Assembly (NCBI GenBank): GCA_019635485.1 | Contig: JAHBZL010000012.1 | Coordinates: 1 to 64,000 of the forward strand | DNA length: 64,000 nt | Direction of reading: 5' to 3' | From: Piscinibacter sp. | GTDB taxonomy: Bacteria; Pseudomonadota; Gammaproteobacteria; Burkholderiales; Burkholderiaceae_C | In this document: positions 29,468 to 37,903 of the stretch, piece by piece | How the letters are laid out: every line of letters starts with the position of its first letter | Numbering within the stretch: the stretch's first letter is position 1 | Translations under genes and position numbers: made by a program | The notes under the pieces: generated by a model | What the model was told of the DNA's origin: nothing | Seen by the model: the letters and a program-made list of their open reading frames with translations, nothing else | Database searches by the model: none

Positions 29468-29485
29468 GGTTACTCAACCGGTTAC
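29468..29485. promoter_or_regulatory. direct repeat resembling a CII-type site
   Basis: GGTTAC at 29468 and again at 29480, separated by 6 bp, upstream of the regulator at 29514. Lambda CII binds TTGC-N6-TTGC, a direct repeat with the same 6-bp spacing. The resemblance is in geometry only. Confidence 0.35.
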
Positions 29486-29513
29486 CCGATTGTTTTTCTT
29501 CAAGGGGGCAGCC

Positions 29514-29876
29514 TTGAACGAACACCCACTGCAGGGGGAGTTTCCCCTGCTCGCCCGAATGGCGGCACCCGACGTGGTGCCGCCCGAGATCCTGCGCACG
29601 GCGCGCACCTACCGCCAGGCCGTGCGCCTGTGCTGGCAGCTGCGGCGCGCCAAGCGGCTGACGTACCGCCAGCTGGCGGCCGAGGTGGGCGTGCCGTTCC
29701 AGCACGTCGGCGACTACTTCAACGCCGACGACAAGCCCAAGCGCCGCAACCTGCCGGGCGATGCCATCCAGGCTGTCGAGGCCGTGCTGGGTAACACGGC
29801 CGTCTCGCAGTGGCACGCCTGGCGCGCGCAGCTGACGGTGCTCGAGGAGATGCAGGCGCAGCGGAGGGCGGCATGA
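29514..29876 (+). CDS. putative HTH regulator (120 aa)
   Basis: TTG 29514 preceded by AAGGGGG is preferred; ATG 29559 is the alternative and would give 105 residues. The core TYRQLAAEVGVPFQHVGDYFNADD is a helix-turn-helix followed by a charged helical tail. Its position after the cro-like block matches lambda cII. It may control establishment or replication. Confidence 0.65.
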   Translation: MNEHPLQGEFPLLARMAAPDVVPPEILRTARTYRQAVRLCWQLRRAKRLTYRQLAAEVGVPFQHVGDYFNADDKPKRRNLPGDAIQAVEAVLGNTAVSQWHAWRAQLTVLEEMQAQRRAA

Positions 29877-29900
29877 CTCTCAACCTGAGGAGACTGGACC

Positions 29901-30161
29901 ATGACGACGCTGCGCATCATTCTTGACGGGGACGGCGCGTTTCCCGAGGCGAAGCCGGAGCGGTTCGGCCTGGCCACTGCGATCGGCCGGCTGCCGGCCG
30001 GGATGCAGAGCGGCAAGTCCAGCGTGGTCATCGAGCTGACGATGCCGGACGGCACTAAGGCCTACGGCCAGACGTCATTGGCGATGCTGGCGATGGCCGT
30101 GCAGGCGATGCAGGCGCGGGACGAGGCCGACGCGGCGATCGCGGGCGGTCAGGCGCACTGA
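29901..30161 (+). CDS. hypothetical protein (86 aa)
   Basis: ATG 29901 with GAGGAGA upstream. Starts MTTLRIILDGDGAFPEAKPE; a predicted beta sheet (SVVIELTMPDGTKAYGQTSL) and an Ala/Met-rich helix. No family recognised. Lies between regulator and replication genes. Confidence 0.68.
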   Translation: MTTLRIILDGDGAFPEAKPERFGLATAIGRLPAGMQSGKSSVVIELTMPDGTKAYGQTSLAMLAMAVQAMQARDEADAAIAGGQAH

Positions 30162-30167
30162 CCGGCC

Positions 30168-30467
30168 ATGTGGCAGCGGACGGAGGTGCGCGACGCCCTG
30201 GCCCGGGCGGCCGAGGAACTGTGGGAGCGCACGCAAGGCACCGGCGCCACCTGGCGCGACATGGCGGTGCACGCCTGCGTGGGCTTCGGCGCGGCGCGTG
30301 ACACGGCCAAGAACATGGCCGTGGCGGGCGAGCTGCAGGTGGTGGGGCAGCGCAGCGTGCCCGGCGTCTGCCGCCCGATGCGGCTGTACGCGCCGCGCCG
30401 GCGCGGGTTCGTTCAAGGTGGCGGGGCGGCGCTGGACCAGGCGCTGCGCGGCTGGGTCAGGGGCTAG
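30168..30467 (+). CDS. hypothetical winged-helix-like protein (99 aa)
   Basis: Starts MWQRTEVRDALARAAEELWE. The segment TWRDMAVHACVGFGAARDTAKNMAVAGELQVVG looks like a winged helix in which a fragment contacts DNA. Placed just before the primase/helicase, so a replication-initiation or loader role is possible. Confidence 0.62.
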   Translation: MWQRTEVRDALARAAEELWERTQGTGATWRDMAVHACVGFGAARDTAKNMAVAGELQVVGQRSVPGVCRPMRLYAPRRRGFVQGGGAALDQALRGWVRG

Positions 30468-30524
30468 GCCAACCGAGAGCACCCGACCACATGACACGAT
30501 GGGCCATCGCCGCGGGGGCACGCC

Positions 30525-33176
30525 GTGGCGAGTGATCGAACGCCGGTCGACTTCGCGCGGCTCGCGGCGGCGCTGCTCGAGCGCGCCGAATACTTCGTGT
30601 CGCAGTGGTTGCCGGCCGGCCACCGCGAGGGGCACGAATGGGTCGAGGCCTCGACCGCGAAAGGGGGCATGGGCGATTCGCTCAAGGCCAACCTGGTCAC
30701 GGGCCGGTGGTCGCACTTCTCGGCGCAGGAGCAGGGCGGCGACCTGGTGTCGCTGTACGCGTATCTGCACAACCTGAACAACGGCCAGGCCGCGCGCGAG
30801 CTGATGCGCGAGCTGGGCTGGGTGCGCCCCTCCGCCGGCGAGGCGGTGCAGACGCCTGCACGCGCCGCGGCCGGCGGCGACGGGCGCCCGGACCCGCCGC
30901 CCGAGGACGGCGCGGCGCCGGCGCGGCCGGGCCGCAAGAAGGGCGAGAGCAAGTGGCGCGCGGTGGTGCCGGTGCCGCCGCACGCGCCCCGCCCCGAGTT
31001 CGTGTTCGGCTACCGTGACCGTTCGAAGCCCGGCGAGCCTTGGGTGGAGCTGCAGGCCACGCGGACGTGGGAGTACCGCTTCGAGGGCGCGCTGCTCGGC
31101 TACGTGGCCCGCTTCGAGCGGGAGGATTCGGACGGCAAGCTCGTCAAGGACACGGTGGCGCGCACCTGGTGCGAGGACACGAGCGACGGCCGCGGCACGC
31201 AGCGCTGGCACTGGAAGCAGTGGGAAGCGCCGCGGCCGCTGTACGTGCCGGCCACGCTGCTCAGCGGCGACCTTCAGCTGCCGGTGGTGGTGGTGGAGGG
31301 CGAGAAGTGCGCCGAGGCCGGCCACCAGCTGTTGGGGCACGAGTTCGATTTCGTGAGCTGGCCGGGGGGCGCCAAGGCGTGGGCGAAGGCGAGCTGGGGC
31401 TGGCTGATGGGCCGCACGGTGTACCTGTGGCCGGACTGCGATGCGCAGCACGTGGCGCTGACCCGTGCCGAGCGCGAGCAGGGGCTGGACCCGAAGGCGA
31501 AGCCGCTGCTGCCGGCGGCCAAGCAGCCGGGCATGGCGGCGATGGTGGCGATCGGCTCGCAGCTGATGGCGGACCATGGGTGCACGGTGCTCCTGTGCCA
31601 GATCCCGGCGCCGGGCGAGGTGGCCGAGGGCTGGGACATCGCGGACGCGATCGCGCAGGGCTGGACGGCCGACCAGGTGCGCGGGTTCATCCGCCGCGCG
31701 CTCGAGTTCGTGCCGCCGGACGACACCGCGCGAGCGAAGGCCGGGCGATCGACCCCTACCCTCGCTGGCGCAGCGCCAGGGGAAGATGCCGAGGGCGAGG
31801 GCGAGCCCGACCGGTCCTGGCGGCGCTTCCTCATCTCGAGCGGTACCGGCGCGATCAAGCCGGTGCGCGAGAACGTGGTGCTGGCCCTGGACGGCATGGA
31901 CCACGCGAAGCTGGGCCGCATCGAGGGCCTGCCCGAGGCCTCGGCGCTGATCGCGTTCAACGACTTCACGAACGACGTGGAGAAGCGCCGCGCGACGCCC
32001 TGGGGCACCGCCGCCGGCGTGTGGGAGGAGCAGGACGAGCTCGAGATGGGCAACTGGCTCGCCCGCGAGCACTGGCTGCCCAGCATGCCGCGCGGCACGC
32101 TCGAGGAGGCGGTGACGATGGTGGCCAAGCGCCACCGGTTTCACCCCGTGCGCGAGCGCTTCGAGGGCCTGCGCGGCGCCTGGGACCGCGAGCCCCGGCT
32201 GCACCGCTGGCTGCGGCAGTGCTGCCTGCCCGAGGACGAGATCGACGAGCGCCTGCAGGCCTACCTGGAGAAGGTGGGCGCCTGGCTGCTGATGGCGATC
32301 TGCGCGCGGGTGATGCGCCCGGGCTGCAAGTTCGACTACATGGTGATCTTCGAGGGCAAGCAGGGACTGGGCAAGTCCACGCTGGCCAGCGTGCTGGGAC
32401 TGGGCTACTTCGCCGACACCGGCCTGGTGCTGGGCGACAAGGACAGCTACCAGAACATCCAGGGTGTGCTCGTCTACGAGTGGGGCGAGCTCGACGCGAT
32501 GAGCAAGAGCGAGGTCACGAAGGTCAAGCAGTTCGTGAGCTCGCAGAAGGACCGGTTTCGCGCCAGCTTCGATCGGCGGCCGAAGGACTACCCGCGCCAG
32601 GTGGTGTTCATCGGCACGACGAACGAGGGGCGCTACCTGATCGACCAGACGGGCAACCGGCGCTTCTGGCCCGTGCCCGTGCACCGGCATGTCGACATCG
32701 GCTGGCTGCAGCAGCACCTCGAGCAGCTGTTCGCCGAGGCGCTGGCAAGGCTCGACGCCGGCGAGCGCTTCTATCCGACGCCGGCGGAGCAGCGTGAGCT
32801 GTTCGACCCGCAGCAGGGGCAGCGGCAGGTGGAAAACGCGATCGAGGCCGCGATCCGCCGCTACCTGTACGACGAAAGCCAGCACATCTCGGCCAACGGG
32901 GTGAACGGCGCGCTGGTGTCGGAGGTGACGGTGTCGGGCGTGCTGTCGTCCATCGGCATCTCGGTGGACAAGCAGACGGCCGTGATCGTGCGGCAGGCCT
33001 CGGCCTCGCTGCGACAGCTGGGCTGGACGCTGCACCGCTCGGGCAAGGCCGAGCGGCCCTGGGTGTACCGGCGGCCGCCGGGCGCGCCTGCCGCGCATGG
33101 CGCCAGCGAATCTTCAACGGGCGAGCCGACGCAGGCTCTGGCAACCACGGGGGGCGACGATGACCCGCCATTCTGA
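30525..33176 (+). CDS. primase/helicase, VirE-type replication protein
   Basis: 883 residues from GTG 30525. The N-terminal region (WVEASTAKGGMGDSLKANLV) is primase-like. A TOPRIM-like segment near residue 258 contains VVVVEGEKCAEAG. The C-terminal VirE/SF3-like ATPase has Walker A FEGKQGLGKST near residue 610, then VYEWGELDAMSKSE and IGTTNEGRYLIDQTGNRRFWP. It probably primes and unwinds phage DNA. A copy of the dispersed palindrome lies at 30847 in a linker (VQTPARAAAG). Confidence 0.9.
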   Translation: MASDRTPVDFARLAAALLERAEYFVSQWLPAGHREGHEWVEASTAKGGMGDSLKANLVTGRWSHFSAQEQGGDLVSLYAYLHNLNNGQAARELMRELGWVRPSAGEAVQTPARAAAGGDGRPDPPPEDGAAPARPGRKKGESKWRAVVPVPPHAPRPEFVFGYRDRSKPGEPWVELQATRTWEYRFEGALLGYVARFEREDSDGKLVKDTVARTWCEDTSDGRGTQRWHWKQWEAPRPLYVPATLLSGDLQLPVVVVEGEKCAEAGHQLLGHEFDFVSWPGGAKAWAKASWGWLMGRTVYLWPDCDAQHVALTRAEREQGLDPKAKPLLPAAKQPGMAAMVAIGSQLMADHGCTVLLCQIPAPGEVAEGWDIADAIAQGWTADQVRGFIRRALEFVPPDDTARAKAGRSTPTLAGAAPGEDAEGEGEPDRSWRRFLISSGTGAIKPVRENVVLALDGMDHAKLGRIEGLPEASALIAFNDFTNDVEKRRATPWGTAAGVWEEQDELEMGNWLAREHWLPSMPRGTLEEAVTMVAKRHRFHPVRERFEGLRGAWDREPRLHRWLRQCCLPEDEIDERLQAYLEKVGAWLLMAICARVMRPGCKFDYMVIFEGKQGLGKSTLASVLGLGYFADTGLVLGDKDSYQNIQGVLVYEWGELDAMSKSEVTKVKQFVSSQKDRFRASFDRRPKDYPRQVVFIGTTNEGRYLIDQTGNRRFWPVPVHRHVDIGWLQQHLEQLFAEALARLDAGERFYPTPAEQRELFDPQQGQRQVENAIEAAIRRYLYDESQHISANGVNGALVSEVTVSGVLSSIGISVDKQTAVIVRQASASLRQLGWTLHRSGKAERPWVYRRPPGAPAAHGASESSTGEPTQALATTGGDDDPPF
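30847..30860. repeat. dispersed palindrome site 4
   Basis: TGCAGACGCCTGCA, one base from the exact palindrome, in the linker after the N-terminal part of the primase (Val-Gln-Thr-Pro-Ala). Confidence 0.75.
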
Positions 33177-33464
33177 CCAGCGATCGCGATGCGGAGCGGA
33201 AAAGGTCGGGGCGGGCGAGCGCGCCGAGGCCATGCGGTAGGCGCACGCGGCCAGGCGCGCCTGGGGCACCGTCCACGACGTCCATGACTTTGCATTGAGT
33301 TCCGGCGGCTCCGGCATCAGCCGCTGCCGGGGCTCCTGGCGGAGCGTTGCCCGGACGTCCACGGTGCGGGGCACAAGGCAGGCGCAGGCAGGGGCGGGTG
33401 CGCGCAGACGCGCGCGCCCGAGCACTCCCGGGTTTTCATACCTCACTGTGGATTGGTGGACGTG
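33177..33464. other. intergenic region after the primase
   Basis: 288 bp without a convincing gene. It holds a GC-rich imperfect hairpin (around 33308-33336, arms GCGGCT/AGCCGC) without a T-run and a more AT-rich patch just before the next gene. A promoter for the Q-like gene could lie here but I cannot define one. Confidence 0.4.
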
Positions 33465-33818
33465 ATGGACAAGAGGGTCGAAGGGGAAGCGACGAAACAG
33501 CCGAGGCCCTGGGGCTGGGTGCCGGCGGCGATGCCCGGCGTGGCGCGGCTGATGGCCGATCGACGCCGGGAGTACGGCGACGCCCACGTGAACCTGTGCT
33601 GGCAGCGCGGCGTGGTCGAGCGGCGGCCGGGCTGGTTCTTCGCGCTCGAGGGCGCGATCGCGCTGGGTACGCCGGACGACGACCAGCGCCTGGCTTGGTT
33701 CGCCGCGCTCGGGCCCCGCTGGATCGGCGGCAAGGGGTCGACCCGCGCCGAGGCCTTCACGCCGGGGCAGGCGCTGCTGGACATGCGGCGGCCGGAGCCG
33801 AGCCATGGCACGCAATGA
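33465..33818 (+). CDS. hypothetical protein (117 aa)
   Basis: ATG 33465 (MDKRVEGEATKQPRPWGWVP). It has conserved-looking segments ADRRREYGDAHVNLCWQRGV and RPGWFFALEGAIALG. Proteins of this type precede the Q-like gene in related prophages, from memory. Function unknown. It overlaps the next gene by 14 bp. Confidence 0.68.
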   Translation: MDKRVEGEATKQPRPWGWVPAAMPGVARLMADRRREYGDAHVNLCWQRGVVERRPGWFFALEGAIALGTPDDDQRLAWFAALGPRWIGGKGSTRAEAFTPGQALLDMRRPEPSHGTQ

Positions 33819-34230
33819 GGACATGGAGCGCCGCCTGCGCAACTGGGGGCGCTGGCGGGCCTCGATGGGCATGGGCGGCGTGGGCAACTACGCGCGCTGC
33901 GACATGACGCAGGAGCGCGTCGACGGCGGCGGCGGGTTCGACGCGCCGCTGGCGATTCCCATCACGGACGACGAGGCCGCGCGCACCGACGTGGCCGTCG
34001 AGGCGCTCGAGGCCGGCCTGCGCGATGCGGTGCATGCCGTCTACGTGAAGGGCGGCACGATGCGCGAGAAGGCCACCCGCCTGGGCATCGCCGAGGCGAC
34101 CGTCTACGCCCGCATTGACCAGGCGCACCGGCGGCTGGCGGCCTGGTTCTCCGCCGAGGCGCAGGCCCAGCGCGACCACCGGGCCCGCATGGAGGCCCTG
34201 CAGGCGTCCGCACGGAGTGGGGCCCGGTGA
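33805..34230 (+). CDS. Q-like late antitermination / sigma-region-4-like protein
   Basis: 141 residues. RLRNWGRWRASMG at the start and the C-terminal HTH (LRDAVHAVYVKGGTMREKATRLGIAEATVYARIDQAHRRL) match phage antitermination Q proteins of the sigma-70 region 4-like type. Directly downstream come a hairpin element and an intrinsic terminator before the late genes, the arrangement expected for a Q-controlled late promoter. Confidence 0.78.
   Translation: MARNEDMERRLRNWGRWRASMGMGGVGNYARCDMTQERVDGGGGFDAPLAIPITDDEAARTDVAVEALEAGLRDAVHAVYVKGGTMREKATRLGIAEATVYARIDQAHRRLAAWFSAEAQAQRDHRARMEALQASARSGAR
34199..34212. repeat. degenerate dispersed palindrome copy
   Basis: TGCAGGCGTCCGCA, two bases away from the exact motif, near the 3' end of the Q-like gene. 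Confidence 0.4.
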
Positions 34231-34248
34231 CACGCTGAATGCGCCGGA

Positions 34249-34275
34249 GGTTTCTATTACCCAATAGAGGAAACC
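34249..34275. promoter_or_regulatory. hairpin element at putative late promoter
   Basis: GGTTTCTATT and AATAGAGGAAACC form an imperfect dyad around ACCC; the inner TCTATT/AATAGA arms are perfect. A TACATT possible -10 follows at about 34277. Located between the Q-like gene and a terminator, it is a candidate late promoter and Q-loading site. Confidence 0.45.
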
Positions 34276-34321
34276 GCTACATTTCCGGCACCGTGCCCTA
34301 GCTGCCACAGCAAGGTGCACG

Positions 34322-34364
34322 CAACGCCCGACGGTCGCCCATCCCGCTCGGGCGTTGTTCTTTC
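34322..34364 (+). terminator. intrinsic terminator before the late genes
   Basis: Arms CAACGCCCGA (34322-34331) and TCGGGCGTTG (34348-34357) form a perfect 10-bp stem followed by a T-rich stretch. It corresponds to a tR'-like terminator that a Q protein would have to overcome. Confidence 0.75.
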
Positions 34365-34376
34365 TGGAGGCTGGCG

Positions 34377-35042
34377 GTGCTGACGGTCACGAGCGACATC
34401 GACAAGGCGCTCGGGTTCACGGCGCGCCTGCACGACCAGTTCCCCTTCGCCGTGGCCAAGGGCCTGACCGACACGATGGTCGACGTGCGCAAGGCGATGC
34501 CCGCACGGCTGGAGGCCGAGCTGGACGAGCCGACGCCCTACACCAAGCAGGGCCTGTACGTCACGCCGGCCCGGAAGGACAGGCTGCAGGCGGCGGTCGG
34601 GTTCAAGGATCGACAGGCCGAGTATCTGCACTATCAGGTCGAAGGCGGCACGCGCCCACCGAAGCGGCGCGCGCTGCGGCTGCCAGGCGAGATCGAGCTC
34701 GATCGCTACGGCAACATGCCCGCCGGCTTGGTGCGCCAGCTCATCGCACGCGCGAAGGCTGGCAAGCGAGCGACCGGTGCGCAGGCCAAGCGCTTCGGCG
34801 TCAGCAAGGCGCTCGACCTGTTCTATGGCGAGCCGGGCGACGGTCGGCCCGCGGGTCTGTACAAGCGCGTGGCGATCGGCACCCAGCGGCACCAGCTCGT
34901 GCCCTTGGTCGTGTTCCCCAAGCGCTCGGCACGCTACCGCCGCCGCTTCGACTTCTACGGCGACACGCAGCGCATCGTGGACGCTCGGCTCGACGCCAAC
35001 CTCACCCGGGCCTGGCAGCTGGCCCTCGCGACCGCACGGTGA
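34377..35042 (+). CDS. phage protein, possibly tail-completion/minor tail Z-like (221 aa)
   Basis: GTG 34377 with GGAGG. Residues 5-60 resemble tail-completion proteins (FPFAVAKGLTDTMVDVRKAMPARLE, then EPTPYTKQGLYVTPA). The rest is basic (AKRFGVSKALDLFYG, FPKRSARYRRRFDFYG). It is the first gene after the late terminator. The family assignment is tentative. Confidence 0.55.
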   Translation: MLTVTSDIDKALGFTARLHDQFPFAVAKGLTDTMVDVRKAMPARLEAELDEPTPYTKQGLYVTPARKDRLQAAVGFKDRQAEYLHYQVEGGTRPPKRRALRLPGEIELDRYGNMPAGLVRQLIARAKAGKRATGAQAKRFGVSKALDLFYGEPGDGRPAGLYKRVAIGTQRHQLVPLVVFPKRSARYRRRFDFYGDTQRIVDARLDANLTRAWQLALATAR

Positions 35043-35077
35043 ACGGGTCCTTCCCCAGCCGGGAGCCTCGCGGGTCA

Positions 35078-35105
35078 TTCGCGAGCGCGAAGTTGACGCG
35101 CTCGC
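35078..35105. other. dyad-symmetric segment, candidate cosN
   Basis: TTCGCGAGCGCGAA (35078-35091) is nearly self-complementary (arms TTCGCG/CGCGAA), and GCGAGCG (35081-35087) also pairs with CGCTCGC (35099-35105). It lies just left of the GGTTGAC iterons. Lambda cosN has similar rotational symmetry. This is inference from position and symmetry. Confidence 0.4.
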
Positions 35106-35119
35106 AAGAGTGCGAACTT

Positions 35120-35183
35120 GGTTGACGGTTGACGCGGTTGACGGTTGACGGTTGACAACCCCCAAGGAGGGTCGACGGTTGAC
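35120..35183. repeat. GGTTGAC iterons, candidate cosB/terminase-binding site
   Basis: Six exact GGTTGAC repeats start at 35120, 35127, 35136, 35143, 35150 and 35177, immediately before and into the small terminase start. In lambda, terminase gpNu1 binds repeated R sites in cosB just upstream of its own gene. The position makes a packaging role likely. Confidence 0.6.
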
Positions 35184-35835
35184 TCTGAAGCCCCCCTCAC
35201 TTGCCGAGATCGGTGCGGCTCTGGGGCCGGGAATCTCAAAGCAGGCAGCCAGCAAGCTGAAGAAGCAAGGCATGCCGGTCGACTCGATCGCCGCGGCCCA
35301 GGCCTGGTACGAAGCGACGATCGATCTGGGTCGCTCGAAGGCTGGCCGCATTGACCAGGCGCCCAGAACGCAGACGCCTGCACAGAACGCATACCAAGCG
35401 GCCGAAGCCGGCAAGGCGGCCGGGCCCGCCGGGGACGTCCATGCCCCGGCGGGCAGCTCTGAGGACGAGGCCGACGAGAACACGGCGGTCTATCGCGAAC
35501 ATCGAGCGCGTCGCGAGCGGTTGAGTGCGGACAAAGCCGAGATCGAGCTAGAGCAGCTTCGCAGCCAGCTCGTCCCGGCGGCAGAGTTCAAGCAGGCGAT
35601 GTTTACTGCTGGTCGCATCAATCGCGATCGCTTCCAGACGCTGCCGGTTCGGGCTTCGGCGGAGCTGCACGCACTGCTGCTTTCCCTGGTCCCCGAAGTG
35701 CAACGTGCGTCGGTGGCCGAGCAGCTGGACCTCCACGCCTTCCAGACTCGGCTGACCGCACTCGTGGACGAGGTACTCACCGAGGCGAACGCAGCGATCG
35801 AGGATGCCGCACGTGCCGAAGAGGACATGGACTAG
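35179..35835 (+). CDS. terminase small subunit
   Basis: 218 residues from TTG 35179, chosen because AAGGAGG sits 8 bp upstream; the TTG at 35152 would lack a site. The N-terminal segment IGAALGPGISKQAASKLKKQG is an HTH of Nu1 type. A disordered linker and a helical C-terminus (ERLSADKAEIELEQLRSQLVPA) for oligomerisation follow. It probably recognises the iterons at 35120-35183 and recruits the large subunit. A dispersed palindrome lies in its linker (TQTPAQ). Confidence 0.85.
   Translation: MTLKPPSLAEIGAALGPGISKQAASKLKKQGMPVDSIAAAQAWYEATIDLGRSKAGRIDQAPRTQTPAQNAYQAAEAGKAAGPAGDVHAPAGSSEDEADENTAVYREHRARRERLSADKAEIELEQLRSQLVPAAEFKQAMFTAGRINRDRFQTLPVRASAELHALLLSLVPEVQRASVAEQLDLHAFQTRLTALVDEVLTEANAAIEDAARAEEDMD
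35369..35382. repeat. dispersed palindrome site 5
   Basis: CGCAGACGCCTGCA, 12 of 14 bases of the motif, within the disordered linker of the small terminase. Confidence 0.65.
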
Positions 35836-37888
35836 CGCCGGCTTGCGTTGGTTCGTCGACGGTCAGCGTCCTGACGAGAAGGTCTGGGTGGACGAGTGGG
35901 CGGCCAAGCACCGCGTGCTGCCGCCAGACACGCCCGAGCCAGGCCCGTATCGTCCGACGCGCACGCCTTACGTCATCGACATCCAGCGCACGATGTCGCC
36001 GGCGTCGGAGTACAGCGAGGGCTGGTGGAAGAAGCCCGTGCAGGCTGGCGGCTCGGTGTCTGGCGAGAACATGATCGCCACCTGGATCTGCGCGGCTGCC
36101 GGCTCCATCTTCGTCATCTTTCCGACGCTCGAGGACGCCAAGCAGTGGGAGCTCGCGCGCTTCGAACCGCTGCGCGCAGGCACGCGCGAGCTGCGCCGCC
36201 GGGTACGCGCTGCGGAGGAGAAGGGCAGCGACAACACCAAGCTGCGGAAGAAGTACCCCGGCGGCGTGATGCGCCTGGTCGGCGCGAACAAGCCGATCAA
36301 GTCGACCACAGCGCGCTACGTCAAGTTCGAGGAGCCTGACGACTACCCGGCCGACGTCGCTGGCCAGGGCAGCCTCGTCGACCAGGCGCGGGCCCGCACC
36401 AAGAACTTCGGACGGCGCCGCAAGCTGTACGGCGACGGCACACCGACCGACGAAAACAGCGAGATCAGCAAGCAAGCCGCGCGCGGCGACCAGCGGCACT
36501 GGCTGATGCACTGCCCGGACTGCGGGCACGCCCAGCGCCTGGTCTGGGCGCAGCTCCGCTGGGTCGATGGAGACCCGAAGTCGGCGCGCTACTGCTGCAC
36601 CGAATGCGGCGCGCTCAACGACGAGCAGGCCTGGAAGCTGCGCAACTACGCGCCCCGGTCGCCCGGCATGACCGAGGAGCAAGCCGGGGCAGCCGGATTG
36701 GCGCACTGGGTCAAGACTGCGCAGGGCCAGCCAGGCGTCGCCAGCTGGACCGGGTTCAACGCGCTGTGCCTACCACTCGGCTGGCGTCCCTGGCCCGACC
36801 TGGCGCAGGCCTGGCTCGATGCCCAGGGCGACGAAACGAAGTTGAAGGTGTTCTTCAACAACGAGCTGGCCGAGCAGTACACGATGAAGGTCGGCGTGCA
36901 AGTCGGCGCCGATGCCCTGCAGAAGCGTGCCGAGCGGTACGAGCTGATGACATGCCCGCTCGGCGGCCTCATCTGCTGCGCCAGCGTCGACACGCAGGAC
37001 AACCGGTTGGCGGTGCTTATCCGCTGCTGGGGCCGCGGCGAGGAAAGCTGGGGCGTCTGGTACGGCGAGATCTGGGGCGACCCGTCGCTGCCAAAGGTGT
37101 GGCAGGACCTGCGTGCGCTGCTCGAAACGCCGATCAGGCACGAAAGCGGCCAGCAGATGTTCGTCGATGCGGCGTTCATCGACGCCGGCGGCCACCATGG
37201 CGAGGACGTGTATGCCTTCTGTCGCGACGCTCAGCTGCGCGGCAAAGAGTGGCATGCCATCCGCGGCGCCAAGGACTACTACGCGCCGCGTCTCGGCAAG
37301 CCGCGCAAGGTCGACTTCAACTGGCGCGGCGCCGAGGTGCCGGGCGGCGCGGTCCTTCGGTGGCTCGGCACCCAGTCGATCAAAAACCTGATCGATGGGC
37401 GGTTCAAGCTCGAGAAACCTGGCGGTGGCTACTACCACTTCCCGCTGGGCTTCAGCGCGGACTACTACAAGGGCCTGCGGATCGAGAAGCGGGAATGGCA
37501 CCGCGACAGGAAGGGGCGCAAGGAGCTGTGGTGGATCAACACCCCCGGCAATGAGCCGTGGGACTGCGAGGTCTACAACTACGGCGCCTTCCTGTTCTGC
37601 ATGCAGGGACAGCACGCCGAGACCGTTTGGCGTAGCCGCGAGAAGGTCTTCGGCCGCGTCCGCCAGCTCGACCTGCTGGACGACGGCGCGCCCATCCCCG
37701 TGCAGACGTCTGCACCGCCATCCGATGACGCGCCGGCTGGCGACGACAGCCAGGCCGAGCTCGAGGGCACCGAGCCCCTGGCCGAGGCCGCGGCTCGGCA
37801 ACCCGTGCCGTCACAGAAGTTCCACAAGCCGCCGCGACCGAAACGCGGCGGGTTCGTCAACCGTTGGCGCGCTGACGCGCGCCGTTAG
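35804..37888 (+). CDS. terminase large subunit, GpA type
   Basis: 694 residues overlapping the small subunit by 32 bp, as in lambda. GpA family features: WKKPVQAGGSVSGENMIATW ATPase entry region, FVIFPTLEDAKQWE, KFEEPDDYP (Walker B-like), a Cys4 zinc motif (CPDCGH...CCTECG), then the nuclease region with VDTQDN and AAFIDAGGHHGEDV. A Pro/Ala-rich tail near the C-terminus includes a dispersed palindrome (PVQTSAPPSD). It packages DNA and cuts at cos. Confidence 0.95.
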   Translation: MPHVPKRTWTSAGLRWFVDGQRPDEKVWVDEWAAKHRVLPPDTPEPGPYRPTRTPYVIDIQRTMSPASEYSEGWWKKPVQAGGSVSGENMIATWICAAAGSIFVIFPTLEDAKQWELARFEPLRAGTRELRRRVRAAEEKGSDNTKLRKKYPGGVMRLVGANKPIKSTTARYVKFEEPDDYPADVAGQGSLVDQARARTKNFGRRRKLYGDGTPTDENSEISKQAARGDQRHWLMHCPDCGHAQRLVWAQLRWVDGDPKSARYCCTECGALNDEQAWKLRNYAPRSPGMTEEQAGAAGLAHWVKTAQGQPGVASWTGFNALCLPLGWRPWPDLAQAWLDAQGDETKLKVFFNNELAEQYTMKVGVQVGADALQKRAERYELMTCPLGGLICCASVDTQDNRLAVLIRCWGRGEESWGVWYGEIWGDPSLPKVWQDLRALLETPIRHESGQQMFVDAAFIDAGGHHGEDVYAFCRDAQLRGKEWHAIRGAKDYYAPRLGKPRKVDFNWRGAEVPGGAVLRWLGTQSIKNLIDGRFKLEKPGGGYYHFPLGFSADYYKGLRIEKREWHRDRKGRKELWWINTPGNEPWDCEVYNYGAFLFCMQGQHAETVWRSREKVFGRVRQLDLLDDGAPIPVQTSAPPSDDAPAGDDSQAELEGTEPLAEAAARQPVPSQKFHKPPRPKRGGFVNRWRADARR
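37701..37714. repeat. dispersed palindrome site 6
   Basis: Exact TGCAGACGTCTGCA, symmetric over 16 bp with flanking G/C, in the disordered tail of the large terminase. Confidence 0.8.
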
Positions 37889-37903
37889 AGGAGCAATGGC
37901 ACC

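Noticed and set aside
30075-33098. 1007-codon minus-strand frame
   Set aside because: Antisense to the primase/helicase, whose motifs are intact on the plus strand.
35120-35183. CRISPR-like array
   Set aside because: Repeats are only 7 bp with 0-2 bp or irregular gaps, so they are iterons rather than repeat-spacer units.
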